A stretch of 64,000 nucleotides of DNA. Source: Methyloligella sp. GL2 (GTDB lineage: Bacteria; Pseudomonadota; Alphaproteobacteria; Rhizobiales; Methyloligellaceae). The stretch is taken from assembly GCF_013341275.1 (NCBI RefSeq), contig NZ_CP054476.1:2530988-2594987 (forward strand). Direction: 5' to 3'. Below the pieces are notes generated by a model. That model worked only from the letters and a program-made list of their open reading frames with translations, had not been told where the DNA came from and ran no database searches. This document shows positions 42,882-51,909 of the stretch, piece by piece (positions within the stretch are counted from its first letter, which is position 1; each line of letters starts with the position of its first letter). Made by a program: the position numbers and the translations under genes.

Positions 42882-45367
42882 GCGGCTTCTTCCTCCTCAG
42901 GATCACAGCCGCGGATTTTCGCGGCTTTTTCTTGTTCACGTTCTCGCTCGGGCCGGTCGGGCTTGTACTCCTCGACCAGCTCGACATCGAAACTTTGCCC
43001 CGGACTGATCGGCCGGATCTGGCCGCGATAGCCCAGGGTGATCGGATCGGCCGTGGTGGGACGGCTGGAAACGGACAGGTGGTGCTGGGTCACTTTGACG
43101 TCGAGGATGTGGCGCCGGTAGCGGAAGGTCACCTCGAGCTCCTGCACCTCTTCGGGCAGACGCGGATTGAACATCAAAATGCCGGCGCGGGCTTCGAGCC
43201 CGGTATAGCAGCGCTGGAAGATATCGACGGTGCCGGCCATGGCGCCCAGATGAATGCCCTCGGCGGTGGTGCCGCCCTGGATGTCGGCGATATCGGTGTT
43301 GAGCGCGGACTGCACCAATTGCCAGGAGCGCTGGCGGTCGGCACGGGCCAGAATCCAGGCATGGGTGATCCAGCTCAGGCTGGAGCCGTGCGAGGTGCGG
43401 CACATGTAATATTGGATGTTCTTGAAGATCAGATCCGGCGAGAACGGATAGCCGAGCCGGTGGAAGATCTCCTCCAGTTCCTCGCGGCTGAACAGGTAGA
43501 AGATCATCAGCAGGTCGGCCTGCTTGGAGACCTTGTAGTCGTTGGGGTCCTTGCCTTCCGCATCGAGGATGCGGTCGAGCCGCTGCATATCCTCGTATTT
43601 CTCGGAATAGCCTTCCCAGTCGAACTCCTGCAGCTTCTCGTAGCCTTCGAACTGGCTGATCACGCCGTCCTGGAACGGCACGACCAGATTGGTGCTGATA
43701 TCGCGCCAGCGGTCGAGCTCCTCCTGGTCCAGATGCAGGCGCTCGCACAGGCGGCGGCGCTGATCGGCCGGCATAAGATCGAGCACGTCGAAGACGCGGG
43801 TCAAAATCCAGGACACCATGATGTTGGTGTAGGCATTGTTGTTGAGCCCGCCGCCGATGGAGGGATCGGCGTCCGGATAGGCGGTATGGAATTCGTCCGG
43901 TCCCATCACGCCGTTGATATCGAAACGCCCGTCGGGCCGCAGCTTGGCGAGGCTCGACCAGAAGCGCGCGATCTCGCAGAACAGCTCGGCGCCGCAATCG
44001 ATCAGAAAATCGCGATCCTCGGTGGTCTGGTAGAACTGCCAGATATTACGGCAGATGGCGGCGCCGACATGGCGCTGACGCCAGGAATTGTCGGGAATCC
44101 AATCGCCGGAGACGGGATTGAGGTGGATGCGCTGGCTTTCCTCGCGGCCGTTGGAACCGCTCTGCCAGGGGAACATGGCACCGCGGAATCCGGCTTCCTT
44201 GGCCGCGTGGCGCGCCTCCTGCAGACGCCGGAAGCGATAGAGCAAAAGCTCGCGGGTGAGCAGCGGCAGACGCAGATCGAGATAGGGGAAGATGAACAGC
44301 TCGTCCCACATGATGTGGCCGCGATAGGCCTCGCCATGCCAGCCGCGCGGAGGCACGCCGACATCGGTACCGATGGTGTGGGGCGAGGCGGTCTGCAGGA
44401 TATGGAAGATGTGCAGCCGAAGCTTGAGCTGGGGGCCGCGCTCACTGGTCTGCACGCGGATATCGCATTGCTCCCAGAGGTGATCCCAGGCCCGGCTATG
44501 CGCCATCAGAAGCTCGGCGAAAGGCGGCGCGGCGCGCACGCGCTTGATCGCTTCCAGAAGCGGCTCGGAGATGGCGTTGTCCTTGGAATTGAAATAGGCG
44601 GCGGTCTTCTCGACATGGATCGGACTGCCCGCCTTGGCCTCTAGCGTATAGTCGGCCCAAATCGCATCCTCGCCGGTCGCGGGGGTTTGCGGCGATACGC
44701 CCATGCCCTCGCACTCCACCCGGGTGCGGGCGGCAAGTCCGATCTCGCGCCGCGCCTGCACCATGCGGCTGCGCAAGGTGAGGATCACGCCGTCGTCGGG
44801 GCCGAGCTCCAGGGTTTCCAAATGCTGCCCGTTGAGCGAGCGGTAGCGCGGCACGCCCCAATTGGTCACGCCGCCATCGAGAGTGGTGCGGATGGTGGCT
44901 TCGCCCGACCAGTTCTCCGGGGTCATGGTGATCGAAAGCCCGGCGAGGTGGCGGTCGGCCATGGAGACGATGCGCTTCTCCTCCCAGCGGGTGACCCTTC
45001 CCTCCCCGTCTTGGAAACGCGTGGTGCGGGTCAGGAGGCCTTGGCGCAGGTCGAGCTCCTGGCGGTAATCGAGATACTCGATGTTGTCGGGGGAGATCCA
45101 ATCGCCCTCGCCGATCTTGAGAGAGATCGGCAGCCAGTTGGGCAGATTGACCAGATCCTCGTTCTCGATCTTGCGCCCGGCAATCTCGGTGGTGAGGCGG
45201 TTATAGCCGCCGGCGAGATAGGTGCCGGGGTAATGCACCTCGTCGGCCTTCGAGTCGGCGGCGGCGCCGCGGGTGACGATATAACCGTTGCCGAGAGCGC
45301 AAAGGGTTTCGCGGTTGCCCTCCATGCCGGGGTCGTAACCCTCGTAGATCAAAATCCATTCGCTCAC
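42878..45367 (-). CDS. GH65 disaccharide phosphorylase (trehalose/kojibiose/maltose type)
   Basis: I start at GTG 45367, which has GGAGG seven bases upstream (829 residues); ATG 45472 would overlap the upstream gene and add a poor N-terminal stretch. The GH65 domains are present: N-terminal beta-sandwich, then the (alpha/alpha)6 barrel with WHGEAYRGHIMWDELF and the general acid Glu492 in NGVMGPDEFH, then a C-terminal beta domain. It splits an alpha-disaccharide with phosphate to give beta-glucose 1-phosphate and glucose. Which disaccharide is used is not clear. The next gene upstream encodes the matching beta-phosphoglucomutase. Confidence 0.88.
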   Translation of the reverse strand: MSEWILIYEGYDPGMEGNRETLCALGNGYIVTRGAAADSKADEVHYPGTYLAGGYNRLTTEIAGRKIENEDLVNLPNWLPISLKIGEGDWISPDNIEYLDYRQELDLRQGLLTRTTRFQDGEGRVTRWEEKRIVSMADRHLAGLSITMTPENWSGEATIRTTLDGGVTNWGVPRYRSLNGQHLETLELGPDDGVILTLRSRMVQARREIGLAARTRVECEGMGVSPQTPATGEDAIWADYTLEAKAGSPIHVEKTAAYFNSKDNAISEPLLEAIKRVRAAPPFAELLMAHSRAWDHLWEQCDIRVQTSERGPQLKLRLHIFHILQTASPHTIGTDVGVPPRGWHGEAYRGHIMWDELFIFPYLDLRLPLLTRELLLYRFRRLQEARHAAKEAGFRGAMFPWQSGSNGREESQRIHLNPVSGDWIPDNSWRQRHVGAAICRNIWQFYQTTEDRDFLIDCGAELFCEIARFWSSLAKLRPDGRFDINGVMGPDEFHTAYPDADPSIGGGLNNNAYTNIMVSWILTRVFDVLDLMPADQRRRLCERLHLDQEELDRWRDISTNLVVPFQDGVISQFEGYEKLQEFDWEGYSEKYEDMQRLDRILDAEGKDPNDYKVSKQADLLMIFYLFSREELEEIFHRLGYPFSPDLIFKNIQYYMCRTSHGSSLSWITHAWILARADRQRSWQLVQSALNTDIADIQGGTTAEGIHLGAMAGTVDIFQRCYTGLEARAGILMFNPRLPEEVQELEVTFRYRRHILDVKVTQHHLSVSSRPTTADPITLGYRGQIRPISPGQSFDVELVEEYKPDRPEREREQEKAAKIRGCDPEEEEAA

Positions 45368-45422
45368 GAGCGGACCTCCAAAGCGTTTTGCGGTCGACGT
45401 TGCATGATTGATTGGGAAACGG

Positions 45423-46220
45423 TCAAAGAAGTCTCTGCCGCGCCGGGCTCCCTTCGCGAAGCAGAGCGGCAAGATCGTGGGTCACGATATCGGCGCCGCT
45501 TCGGCGGAGCGCCTTGGCGTGGGCGTCGCTGCCTTCCGGCTCGCGGGTGACGCCGATAACCAGGCGGAAATGGCCGGTGGCGCCGGCGCCGACGCCAGAG
45601 ACGGCGTCCTCCACCACGGCGCAATGGGCGGGGTCGGCACCGAGGCGCCGGGCGGTCTCGATCAGCATGGCGGGATCGGGCTTGCCGGGAAGGCCGAGCT
45701 CTCTCGCATCGGTGCCATCGACATGGGCGTCAAACAGATCGGCGATATGGGCACTTTTCAGCACGTCTTGCGAATTGCGACTCGCGGAGAAGATACCGAC
45801 CTTGATGCCATGATCTTTGAGCGTTTGCACGAAACTTACCGCATCAGGGTAAGCGGGCACGGTCTCTTTGGCCAACCAATCGCGGAAGACCTGGTTTTTG
45901 CGGTTACCGATGCCGTGGATCGTCTCCAGAGTTTGGTCGTCCTCGGCGCCCTCGGGCAGCGCGATACTACGGGATTCGAAGAAGCGGCGCACCCCGTCGA
46001 AACGCGGGATGCCGTCGACATGGGCGAAATACTCGTCCTTGGTGAAGGGTCGGAAGGGCTCGCCTCCCTTTTCGCTGCGCGCCCGCAAGGCTTCGTCGAA
46101 CACCTGTTTCCAGGCGGCGAAATGCGCCTCCATGGTGTTGGTCATGACGCCGTCCATGTCGAACACCACCGCCTGAATGGCGGGCTCGTTCTCCACATCG
46201 CGCCGGGCTTGCGGTTGCAT
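45423..46220 (-). CDS. pgmB: Beta-phosphoglucomutase-type HAD phosphatase
   Basis: I start at ATG 46220, with GGAGG five bases before it (265 residues). The HAD nucleophile and acid are Asp21 and Asp23 in VFDMDGVMTNT; a helical cap follows, then SASRN, GLPGKPDPAML and EDAVSGVGAG, which complete the HAD motifs II to IV. In a GH65 cluster it turns beta-glucose 1-phosphate into glucose 6-phosphate. It lies 55 bases before the phosphorylase gene on the same strand. A trehalose-6-phosphate or related phosphatase is less likely given the context. Confidence 0.88.
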   Translation of the reverse strand: MQPQARRDVENEPAIQAVVFDMDGVMTNTMEAHFAAWKQVFDEALRARSEKGGEPFRPFTKDEYFAHVDGIPRFDGVRRFFESRSIALPEGAEDDQTLETIHGIGNRKNQVFRDWLAKETVPAYPDAVSFVQTLKDHGIKVGIFSASRNSQDVLKSAHIADLFDAHVDGTDARELGLPGKPDPAMLIETARRLGADPAHCAVVEDAVSGVGAGATGHFRLVIGVTREPEGSDAHAKALRRSGADIVTHDLAALLREGSPARQRLL

Positions 46221-46407
46221 CTCACCTCCAGCTTCGCCTGCGGACGTAAGTCCGCGACGCTTCTTCGGGCCGCCCAAAGACCTAGACCTACATCAACATG
46301 TCGCTCTTTGCGTGACATTGAAGGGGTCTGGTAGAAAAAGACTGAAGATCGCCGGAACGGGCTGGACGCTCCGCCGTTGGTCACGAAGACAAGGAGACGA
46401 AAGACCC

Positions 46408-47517
46408 ATGGATGCAGAAATCGCCACTATCAATCCGCTGCTGCGCGCCAAGTCGCTGGGGCAGAGCATCTGGCTCGACTATATCCAGCGCGGGATGATC
46501 GAGGACGGCGAGCTGGCCCGCCTGATTGCGGAGGACGGGCTTGGCGGCATCACCTCCAACCCGGTGATCTTCGAAAAGGCGATCAGCCATTCTAAGGATT
46601 ACGAGGCGGCGATCGCGGCGATGCGCGGCAAGACAAGCGACGTGGCGGAGCTCTACGACACGCTGGTGCTGAAGGATATCGGCGATGCGGCCGATATGTT
46701 TCGGCCGATGTTCGAGGAAAGCCACGGCGCGCACGGTTTCGTCAGCCATGAGGTCTCGCCGCATCTGGCGCTGGATACGGACGGCACGCTGAGCGAGGCG
46801 CGCCGGCTTTGGCAAGCGCTGGACCGGCCCAACGTGTTCATCAAGGTGCCGGGCACCAAGCCGGGCATTCCGGCGATCGAGACGCTGACCTCCGAAGGCA
46901 TCAACGTGAACGTGACGCTGCTGTTCGGCGTCAACCGCTACGAGGCGGTGGCCGAGGCTTATATGGCGGGGCTGGAAAAACGCCTGGAGCAAGGCCTGCC
47001 GGTGAGCGGCGTGTTCTCGGTGGCGAGCTTCTTCCTGAGCCGCATCGATCACATGGTGGATGCGGAGCTGAAGGAAAAAGGCGGCGAAGCGCTTTCCTTT
47101 CGCGGCAAGACGGCGATCGCGCTGGCCCGGCTCGCCTATCAGAGCTACATCGAAATCATGGAATCCGACCGCTGGCATCGCCTGGCGGAAGCCGGCGCCA
47201 CGCCGCAGCGGCTGCTCTGGGCCAGCACCCAGCCGAAGGATCCGGAATACCCGGACACCAAATATGTCGATGCGCTGATCGGGCCGGAGACGGTATCCAC
47301 CCTGCCGATGGAGACGCTGGAGGCCTATCGCGAGCATGGCGATCCGGCACCGCGGCTGGAAGACGATATCGAGGCGGCGCGCGCCCTTCCCGGCGAACTC
47401 GCCAAGCTCGGCATCGATGTCGATCAGGTGGCCGACAAGCTCGAGGAGGAAGGCATCGACAAGTTCATCAAGCCGTTCGATGCGCTGCAGAAGGCGCTGG
47501 CCGCAAAGCTCGGCTAA
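46408..47517 (+). CDS. tal: Transaldolase
   Basis: The 369-residue enzyme moves a dihydroxyacetone unit between sugar phosphates of the non-oxidative pentose phosphate pathway. The Schiff-base lysine is Lys146 in NVFIKVPGTK, and LGGITSNPVIFEKAI and TLLFGVNRYEAVAEAYMAGL are family signatures. The start ATG 46408 follows AAGGAG by about 12 bases. Length fits the longer (about 370-residue) subfamily. It is divergent from pgmB and convergent, nine bases apart, with a phosphoketolase gene. Confidence 0.95.
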   Translation: MDAEIATINPLLRAKSLGQSIWLDYIQRGMIEDGELARLIAEDGLGGITSNPVIFEKAISHSKDYEAAIAAMRGKTSDVAELYDTLVLKDIGDAADMFRPMFEESHGAHGFVSHEVSPHLALDTDGTLSEARRLWQALDRPNVFIKVPGTKPGIPAIETLTSEGINVNVTLLFGVNRYEAVAEAYMAGLEKRLEQGLPVSGVFSVASFFLSRIDHMVDAELKEKGGEALSFRGKTAIALARLAYQSYIEIMESDRWHRLAEAGATPQRLLWASTQPKDPEYPDTKYVDALIGPETVSTLPMETLEAYREHGDPAPRLEDDIEAARALPGELAKLGIDVDQVADKLEEEGIDKFIKPFDALQKALAAKLG

Positions 47518-47526
47518 GCGCGCCGC

Positions 47527-49896
47527 TCACACCTCCTCCAGGCTCTCCGCCGGCCAGACCCAATCGCGGATCTCGGGCATATCCTCGCCATGGGCGGTGA
47601 TGTAATGCCGGTGATCGGAGAGCTTGTTCTCCATGGATTGGCGCAGCTCGGCCCGTTCGGCAAGGCCGGGCACGCGGTCGATCACATCCATCACCAGATG
47701 GAAACGGTCGATGCCGTTCAGCACCGCCATGTCGAAAGGCGTGGTGGTGGTACCCTCCTCGATATAGCCGCGGGCATGCAGATTATGGTGATTGGTGCGG
47801 CGGTAGGTGAGCCGGTGGATCAGCCAGGGATAGCCGTGGAAGTTGAAGATGATCGGTTTGTCCTTGGTGAAGATGGAATCGAAGGCCGCGTCTGAGAGCC
47901 CGTGGGAATGAAACTCCTCCGGCTGCAGCCGCATCAGATCGACGACATTCACCACCCGCACCTTCAGATCGGGCAGATGCTGGCGCAGCAGGCTGACGGC
48001 GGCCAAGGTCTCGATGGTCGGCACGTCGCCGGCGCAGGCCATCACCACGTCGGGCTCGCTGTCATCCTCATTGCCGGCCCAGGGCCAGATGCCGACACCG
48101 GCCTCGCAGTGATGGATCGCCTGCTCCATGGTCAGCCATTGCGGCTCGGGCTGCTTGCCGGCGACGATGACGTTGACGGTGTTGCGGGTGCGCAAGCAAT
48201 GATCGGCGGTCACCAGCAGCGTATTGGCATCCGGCGGCAGATAGACCCGCACCACTTCCGCCTTCTTGTTCACGACATGGTCGATGAAGCCGGGGTCCTG
48301 ATGGCTGAAGCCGTTATGGTCCTGGCGCCAGACATGGGAGGTGAGCAGATAATTCAGCGAGGCGAGCGGGCGCCGCCAGGGCACCTCCTGGCTGACCTTC
48401 AGCCATTTGGCGTGCTGGTTGAACATGGAATCGATGATGTGGATGAAGGCTTCGTAGCAGGAGAAGAAGCCGTGGCGGCCGGTGAGCAGATAGCCCTCCA
48501 GCCAGCCCTCGCAGGTGTGCTCGCTCAAGATCTCCATGACGCGGCCACTGGGATCGAGATGATCGTCGGTCGGAAGACGCGTGGTGTCCCAGCTGCGGTT
48601 GGTGACGTCGAACAGCGCGCTGAGGCGGTTGGATGCGGTCTCGTCGGGGCCGAAGACGCGGAAATTGCGGTCCTCCAGGTTGAGCCGCATCACCTCGGCG
48701 AGAAAATCGCCCATCACCCGCGTCGCCTCGCCGCGCTTTGCGCCCGGCGCTTCCAGATCGAAGGCGAAGTCTTTGTAATCAGGGATTTTTAGCTCGCTCA
48801 CGCCGGGGTTGGAGGCGGGGTTCATCCCCATGCGTTTGGCGCCCTCCGGCGCAAGCGCGGCAAGCTCGGAGCGAAGGCGTCCCTCCTCGTCAAACAGCTC
48901 CTCCGGCTTATAGCTGCGCAGCCAGCTTTCCAGCAGCTTCAGATGCGCCGGGTTCTCGCGCACCTTGGCGAGCGGTACCTGATGGGAGCGCCAGGTGCCT
49001 TCGGTGGGGAGCCCGTCCACCTCCTTCGGCCCGGTCCAGCCCTTCGGCGTATTGAGCACGATCATCGGCCAGTGGGGACGGTCGAGCACGCCCTCCTCCC
49101 GGGCCCGCGTCTGGATCGCCTTGATGTCGGCGGTAACGGTCTCCAGCGTGGCGGCCATCTTCTGATGCACATCGGCCGGATCGTCGCCTTCGACGAAATA
49201 CGGCGTATAGCCGTAGCCGCGCATCAGATCGGCCAGCTCGTCATGGCCGATGCGGGCGAGCACGGTGGGGTTGGCGATCTTGTAGCCGTTGAGATGCAGG
49301 ATCGGCAGCACGGCGCCATCGGTGGCAGGGTTGAGGAATTTATTGCCATGCCAGGCGGTGGCGAGAGGGCCGGTCTCGGCCTCGCCGTCGCCAACCACGC
49401 AAGCGACGATCAGCTCCGGATTGTCGAAAGCCGCGCCAAAGGCATGGGACAGGGAATAGCCGAGCTCGCCGCCCTCATGGATCGAGCCGGGCGTTTCCGG
49501 CGCGGTATGGCTGGGGATGCCGCCGGGGAAGGAGAATTGCCGGAACAGCGTCTTCATCCCGTCGGCGCCTTGCGGCACGTCGGGGAAGAGCTCGCTATAG
49601 CTGCCTTCCAGATAGGTGTTGGCGACGATGGCGGGAGCGCCGTGGCCCGGTCCGGTGACGAAGAGGATGTCGAGATCTTTCTCCCGGATCATCCGGTTGA
49701 GATGCACGTAGAGAAGGTTGAGGCCGGGGGACGTGCCCCAATGGCCGAGCAGGCGCGGCTTGATGTGCTCCGGCTTCAGCGGCTCGCGCAGCAGCGGATT
49801 GTCGTAAAGATAGATCTGCCCGACGGCCAGGTAGTTCGCCGCCCGCCAATAGCGATCGAGTGTCTCCAGCTCTTGCGGTTCCAATCGATCAGCCAT
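47527..49896 (-). CDS. xfp: Xylulose-5-phosphate/fructose-6-phosphate phosphoketolase
   Basis: This thiamine diphosphate enzyme splits xylulose 5-phosphate or fructose 6-phosphate with phosphate to give acetyl phosphate and a shorter sugar. I start at ATG 49896, with GGAG six bases upstream, giving 789 residues, the usual length. Signatures include [52 protein letters not shown] and, in the second half, [14 protein letters not shown]. In a C1-using organism it can give acetyl units from sugar phosphates without carbon loss as CO2. No acetate kinase or phosphotransacetylase lies in the window. Confidence 0.95.
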   Translation of the reverse strand: MADRLEPQELETLDRYWRAANYLAVGQIYLYDNPLLREPLKPEHIKPRLLGHWGTSPGLNLLYVHLNRMIREKDLDILFVTGPGHGAPAIVANTYLEGSYSELFPDVPQGADGMKTLFRQFSFPGGIPSHTAPETPGSIHEGGELGYSLSHAFGAAFDNPELIVACVVGDGEAETGPLATAWHGNKFLNPATDGAVLPILHLNGYKIANPTVLARIGHDELADLMRGYGYTPYFVEGDDPADVHQKMAATLETVTADIKAIQTRAREEGVLDRPHWPMIVLNTPKGWTGPKEVDGLPTEGTWRSHQVPLAKVRENPAHLKLLESWLRSYKPEELFDEEGRLRSELAALAPEGAKRMGMNPASNPGVSELKIPDYKDFAFDLEAPGAKRGEATRVMGDFLAEVMRLNLEDRNFRVFGPDETASNRLSALFDVTNRSWDTTRLPTDDHLDPSGRVMEILSEHTCEGWLEGYLLTGRHGFFSCYEAFIHIIDSMFNQHAKWLKVSQEVPWRRPLASLNYLLTSHVWRQDHNGFSHQDPGFIDHVVNKKAEVVRVYLPPDANTLLVTADHCLRTRNTVNVIVAGKQPEPQWLTMEQAIHHCEAGVGIWPWAGNEDDSEPDVVMACAGDVPTIETLAAVSLLRQHLPDLKVRVVNVVDLMRLQPEEFHSHGLSDAAFDSIFTKDKPIIFNFHGYPWLIHRLTYRRTNHHNLHARGYIEEGTTTTPFDMAVLNGIDRFHLVMDVIDRVPGLAERAELRQSMENKLSDHRHYITAHGEDMPEIRDWVWPAESLEEV

Positions 49897-50118
49897 TCGC
49901 GTCTCCTTCCGGTTTGGGCCCTCTCGGGCACGCGTTCCATTCGCTCCCGCATAACCGCCGCGGCGGCATGCGCCGATGCTTAGCATCAAAGATATCGCGC
50001 GCCGGTAAAGCCTATACGACCCTGTCTTCGCAGTCCTGCGGCCCGCGGCCCCCCTCTCCTAAGCCTCCACATGGCGGATGAGTTGCGTGCGAACGATCGG
50101 CGGGATTGGATTTTCGGT

Positions 50119-51867
50119 CTAAGCGAGCGCGCGATAGGCCTCGATCTGGGAGCGGTAGATCTTGCCGGTCAGCTCATCGAGGAAATGGGTGCGTTTGAGC
50201 CGGTCCATCACCGGCCCCTTCACCTCGGAGAGAGAGAAGGTGACGCCGGCATCCTTCAGGCTGCGGTTGATGGCTTCCAGGCTCTCCAGGGCGCTGGCAT
50301 CGATATGGTTCACCGCCGGGCACATCAGCACCAGGTTCTCCACCTTCGGGTTTTCGGCGACGAGCTCGGAGATCCGATCCTCCAGGAAGCGGGCATTGGG
50401 GAAATACAGGCTCTCGTCGATGCGAAGGGTGATCAGCCTGTCGCTGGTCTCCACCTCATGGCGGTTGATGTTGCGGAAATGCTCGGTGCCGGGAATGACG
50501 CCGACCACGGCGCAATGGGGCCGGCTGGTGCGCCAAAGATGCAGGACGATGGAGACGGCAACGCCAGTCACCACGCCGACCTCGACGCCGAAGCCGAGGG
50601 TCAGCAGGATGGTCGCCGCCATAGCTGCGAAATCGGCGCGGGAATAGGCCCAGGTGCGCTTCAGCGCGCCGAGATCGACCAGCGAGAGCACGGCGACGAT
50701 GATGGTCGCCGCGAGGGTTGCTTGCGGCAGGTAGTAGAGGAACGGCGTCAGCAGCAGCGCGGCGACGAGAATGCCGATGGCGGTGAAGGCGCCGGCCGCC
50801 GGGGTCTCGGCGCCGGCATCGAAATTCACCACCGAGCGGGCAAAGCCGCCAGTGACCGGAAAGCCGCCGGACACGGAGGCGGCGATATTGGCGGCGCCGA
50901 GACCGATCAGCTCCTGATCGGGATGGATGCGTTGACGCCGCTTCGCGGCGAGGGTCTGGGCCACGGAAACGGATTCGACGAAGCCGATAATGCTGATCAG
51001 CAGCGCCGGCAGCCAAAGCTGCTCGATCAAAGACAGGTCGAGAGGCGGCAGTGCAAACGGCGGCAAGGCTTGCGGAATTTCGGCGACGATATGCACGCCG
51101 CGCTGATCGAGGTGGAACCACCAGGCAAGCGCGGTGGTGACCAGGATCAGCAGCACCGGCGCGGTCTTGGCGACGATATCGGCCGCGCGCGGGCTCGCCC
51201 CCCATGCGGTCAAGAGCGGCTTCAGCCCGAGCCGCACCCAGAACAGGAAGGCGATGGCGCCGGCGCCGATGGCGAAGGTCCAAAGATTGGTCTCGCCGAT
51301 ATGGCCGGCCATGCTGGCGAGCAGGCTGGCCAGATTGCTGCCTTGCGCCTGGATGCCGAGGATATGTTTGAGCTGGCTGGCGGCGATGATGATGCCGGAG
51401 GCGGTGATGAAGCCGGAGATCACCGGATGGCTCAGAAAATTGGCCAGGAAGCCAAGGCGGAACAGGCCGATGGCGAGCAGCATCAGCCCGGAGAGCAGCG
51501 CCAGCAGCAAAGCGGCGGACGCGTAGTCGGCCGTGCCGGAGGCGGCGATGGCGCCGACCGACGATGCAGTCATCAGCGAGACCACGGCGACGGGGCCGAC
51601 CGCCAAGGTACGGCTGGTGCCGAAGATCGCATAAGCCACCAGCGGCAGCATGCTGGCATAGAGGCCGGCTTCCGGCGGCAGGCCGGCGAGCATCGCATAG
51701 GCGAGGCTCTGCGGGATCAGCATGACGGTCACGATCACCGCAGCGAGGAGATCGTGACCGAACAGCGTGCGCGAATAGCTGGCGCCCCAATCGAGGATCG
51801 GCAGGTAGCGGCGGAGCGTCGATCCGCCTTTCGCTGCAGGGCGCCGTGGAAGACTCTCTGTCGTCAC
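50119..51867 (-). CDS. SulP-family anion transporter with STAS domain
   Basis: The 582-residue transporter starts at GTG 51867 and has about twelve helices, with the SulP motif IPQSLAYAMLAGLPPEAGLYAS, and a C-terminal STAS domain of about 110 residues (SLYFPNARFLEDRISEL, then VNHIDASALESLE). SulP proteins carry sulfate, bicarbonate or related anions. It is 42 bases after a fused phosphatase-like/sulfide:quinone reductase gene, and similar SulP genes commonly accompany such sulfide-handling proteins, so sulfate or sulfite handling is likely; bicarbonate is an alternative. Confidence 0.92.
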   Translation of the reverse strand: MTTESLPRRPAAKGGSTLRRYLPILDWGASYSRTLFGHDLLAAVIVTVMLIPQSLAYAMLAGLPPEAGLYASMLPLVAYAIFGTSRTLAVGPVAVVSLMTASSVGAIAASGTADYASAALLLALLSGLMLLAIGLFRLGFLANFLSHPVISGFITASGIIIAASQLKHILGIQAQGSNLASLLASMAGHIGETNLWTFAIGAGAIAFLFWVRLGLKPLLTAWGASPRAADIVAKTAPVLLILVTTALAWWFHLDQRGVHIVAEIPQALPPFALPPLDLSLIEQLWLPALLISIIGFVESVSVAQTLAAKRRQRIHPDQELIGLGAANIAASVSGGFPVTGGFARSVVNFDAGAETPAAGAFTAIGILVAALLLTPFLYYLPQATLAATIIVAVLSLVDLGALKRTWAYSRADFAAMAATILLTLGFGVEVGVVTGVAVSIVLHLWRTSRPHCAVVGVIPGTEHFRNINRHEVETSDRLITLRIDESLYFPNARFLEDRISELVAENPKVENLVLMCPAVNHIDASALESLEAINRSLKDAGVTFSLSEVKGPVMDRLKRTHFLDELTGKIYRSQIEAYRALA

Positions 51868-51909
51868 GGGAGTGCGAGCCTTTCAGCTCAAATGTGGGCT
51901 TACGACGAT

